Source: Planctomycetota bacterium
Lineage (GTDB): Bacteria > Planctomycetota > Planctomycetia > Pirellulales > Thermoguttaceae
Assembly (NCBI GenBank): GCA_023621895.1
Contig: JAMOAF010000702.1
Location: 1-6,870 of the forward strand
Length of the DNA stretch: 6,870 nucleotides
Direction: 5' to 3'
Shown: positions 6,058 to 6,870 of the stretch, in pieces
Position numbering within the stretch: position 1 is the first letter of the stretch
Layout: each line of letters begins with the position of its first letter
The notes under the pieces: generated by a model
Seen by the model: only the letters and a program-made list of their open reading frames with translations
What the model was told of the DNA's origin: nothing
The model's database searches: none
Position numbers and translations under genes: made by a program

Positions 6058-6870
6058 ATGCGTCATTCATCGTGTCAGCCTGCCAAGAATATCGGAAACG
6101 GGCTTAGCCGGAGGCGGTTTGTCAAGCTGGCTGCCGCCGGCGCTTCGAGCCTTGTCGCCTTGCCAGGCTTTCTACGAGCACAGAATCCCAACGGCAAACT
6201 CAACATCGCGATCATTGCCGCCGGTGGCCGTGGCGCCGGCAACACCGGCGGAGTCAGTTCCGAAAACATCGTCGCGCTGTGCGACGTCTACGAGCCGAGG
6301 CTCAAGCAGGCGGCGGAGAAGTATCCCCAGGCCAAGTGCTTCAAGGACTTCCGCAAAATCTTCGACCGGCCGGACGACTTCGACGCCGTGGTGGTGAGCA
6401 CCTGCGAGCACTCGCACGCGATGGCCACGATGATGGCCCTGAAGGCCAAGAAGCACGTCTACTGCGAGAAGCCGCTGACGCACGACGTTTGGGAAGCGCG
6501 GCAAATCCGGCTGGCGGCGGCCGAGGCCGGCGTGACCACGCAGATGGGCATCCAGATCCATGCCGGCGAGAATTACCGCCGCGTCGTGGAGTTGATCCAG
6601 ACCGGCGCGATCGGCGCGGTCTCCGAGGTCCACGTCTGGGTCTCCCGCGCCTGGGGATGGCAGAGCAAGGAAGCGGCCGAGAGAAATCAGGACATTGTCT
6701 ATGTCACGGAGCGGCCCCGCGAGTCGACACCGATTCCCGAGGGACTCGATTGGGACCTCTGGCTCGGCCCGGCGCCCTACCGGCCGTTCAACGAGGTCTA
6801 CTTCCCGGGGCCGAAGTGGTATCGCTGGTGGGATTTCGGCAACGGCACGATGAGCGACCTGGGCAGCCAC
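6058..6870 (+). CDS. Tat-exported Gfo/Idh/MocA family oxidoreductase (partial, right end cut)
   Basis: 271 residues are visible before the window ends. The ATG at 6058 has a strong GGAGG (6046-6050), 7 bases upstream. The N-terminus carries a twin-arginine signal (SRRRFVKLAAAG, R18-R20) with a hydrophobic core and likely cleavage after LRA (41), implying folded export with bound cofactor. LNIAIIAAGGRGAGN (48-62) is the NAD(P)-binding Rossmann loop, and VYCEKPLTHD includes E137-K138-P139, the family's conserved EKP. The WDLWLGPAPYRPFNE to WWDFGNGTMSDLGSH segment is the start of the C-terminal substrate domain seen in planctomycete members. Family enzymes oxidise or reduce sugars and inositols; the specific substrate cannot be told. 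Members of this family usually run to about 400-450 residues, so roughly the last third is missing. The 203-bp gap and own ribosome site suggest separate transcription from the toxin-antitoxin pair. Confidence 0.9.
   Translation, partial: MRHSSCQPAKNIGNGLSRRRFVKLAAAGASSLVALPGFLRAQNPNGKLNIAIIAAGGRGAGNTGGVSSENIVALCDVYEPRLKQAAEKYPQAKCFKDFRKIFDRPDDFDAVVVSTCEHSHAMATMMALKAKKHVYCEKPLTHDVWEARQIRLAAAEAGVTTQMGIQIHAGENYRRVVELIQTGAIGAVSEVHVWVSRAWGWQSKEAAERNQDIVYVTERPRESTPIPEGLDWDLWLGPAPYRPFNEVYFPGPKWYRWWDFGNGTMSDLGSH

Noticed and set aside
6172..6870. Long minus-strand open frame opposite the Gfo/Idh/MocA gene
   Set aside because: The plus strand carries a Tat signal, Rossmann loop and EKP motif with a strong ribosome site, so the reverse frame is a shadow.

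Overview
The window looks like chromosomal DNA of a high-GC planctomycete, probably of the Pirellulales type. This is inferred from gene content: secreted proteins of the neutral-ceramidase fold, a Tat-exported Gfo/Idh/MocA oxidoreductase and a B12-dependent radical SAM enzyme. No rRNA or marker gene is present to fix the taxonomy.

Layout from left to right. Bases 1-156 carry GC-rich hairpin repeats, two of them followed by T runs, with an imperfect duplication at a 106-bp offset. Bases 202-3154 hold two minus-strand genes in tandem (3154-1610, then 1497-202). Both encode exported proteins of the neutral/alkaline ceramidase N-terminal family. They are paralogous in fold but clearly diverged, and both lack the serine of the family's GDVSPN motif. 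A 275-bp divergent spacer (3155-3429) follows. The plus-strand gene at 3430-5043 encodes a cobalamin-binding radical SAM protein resembling the hopanoid methylase/DUF4070 group. After a short AT-rich promoter-like patch come an AbrB-like antitoxin (5154-5417) and a PIN-domain toxin (5417-5854), overlapping by one base. From 6058 to the right edge runs the start of a Tat-signal Gfo/Idh/MocA oxidoreductase, cut off by the window end.

The two ceramidase-like proteins should act outside the cytoplasm on an amide, ester or glycan-like substrate that the sequence does not identify. The radical SAM protein is cytoplasmic or membrane-attached and may modify a lipid. A lipid theme shared across the divergent spacer is possible but unproven. 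The toxin-antitoxin pair looks like an independent insertion-type module. I see no CRISPR array, insertion sequence, tRNA or rRNA. I do not see a convincing wholly new system. The most interesting points are the substituted nucleophile motif in both ceramidase homologues, the hairpin repeats at the left edge, and the 9-bp tandem repeat inside a signal peptide.
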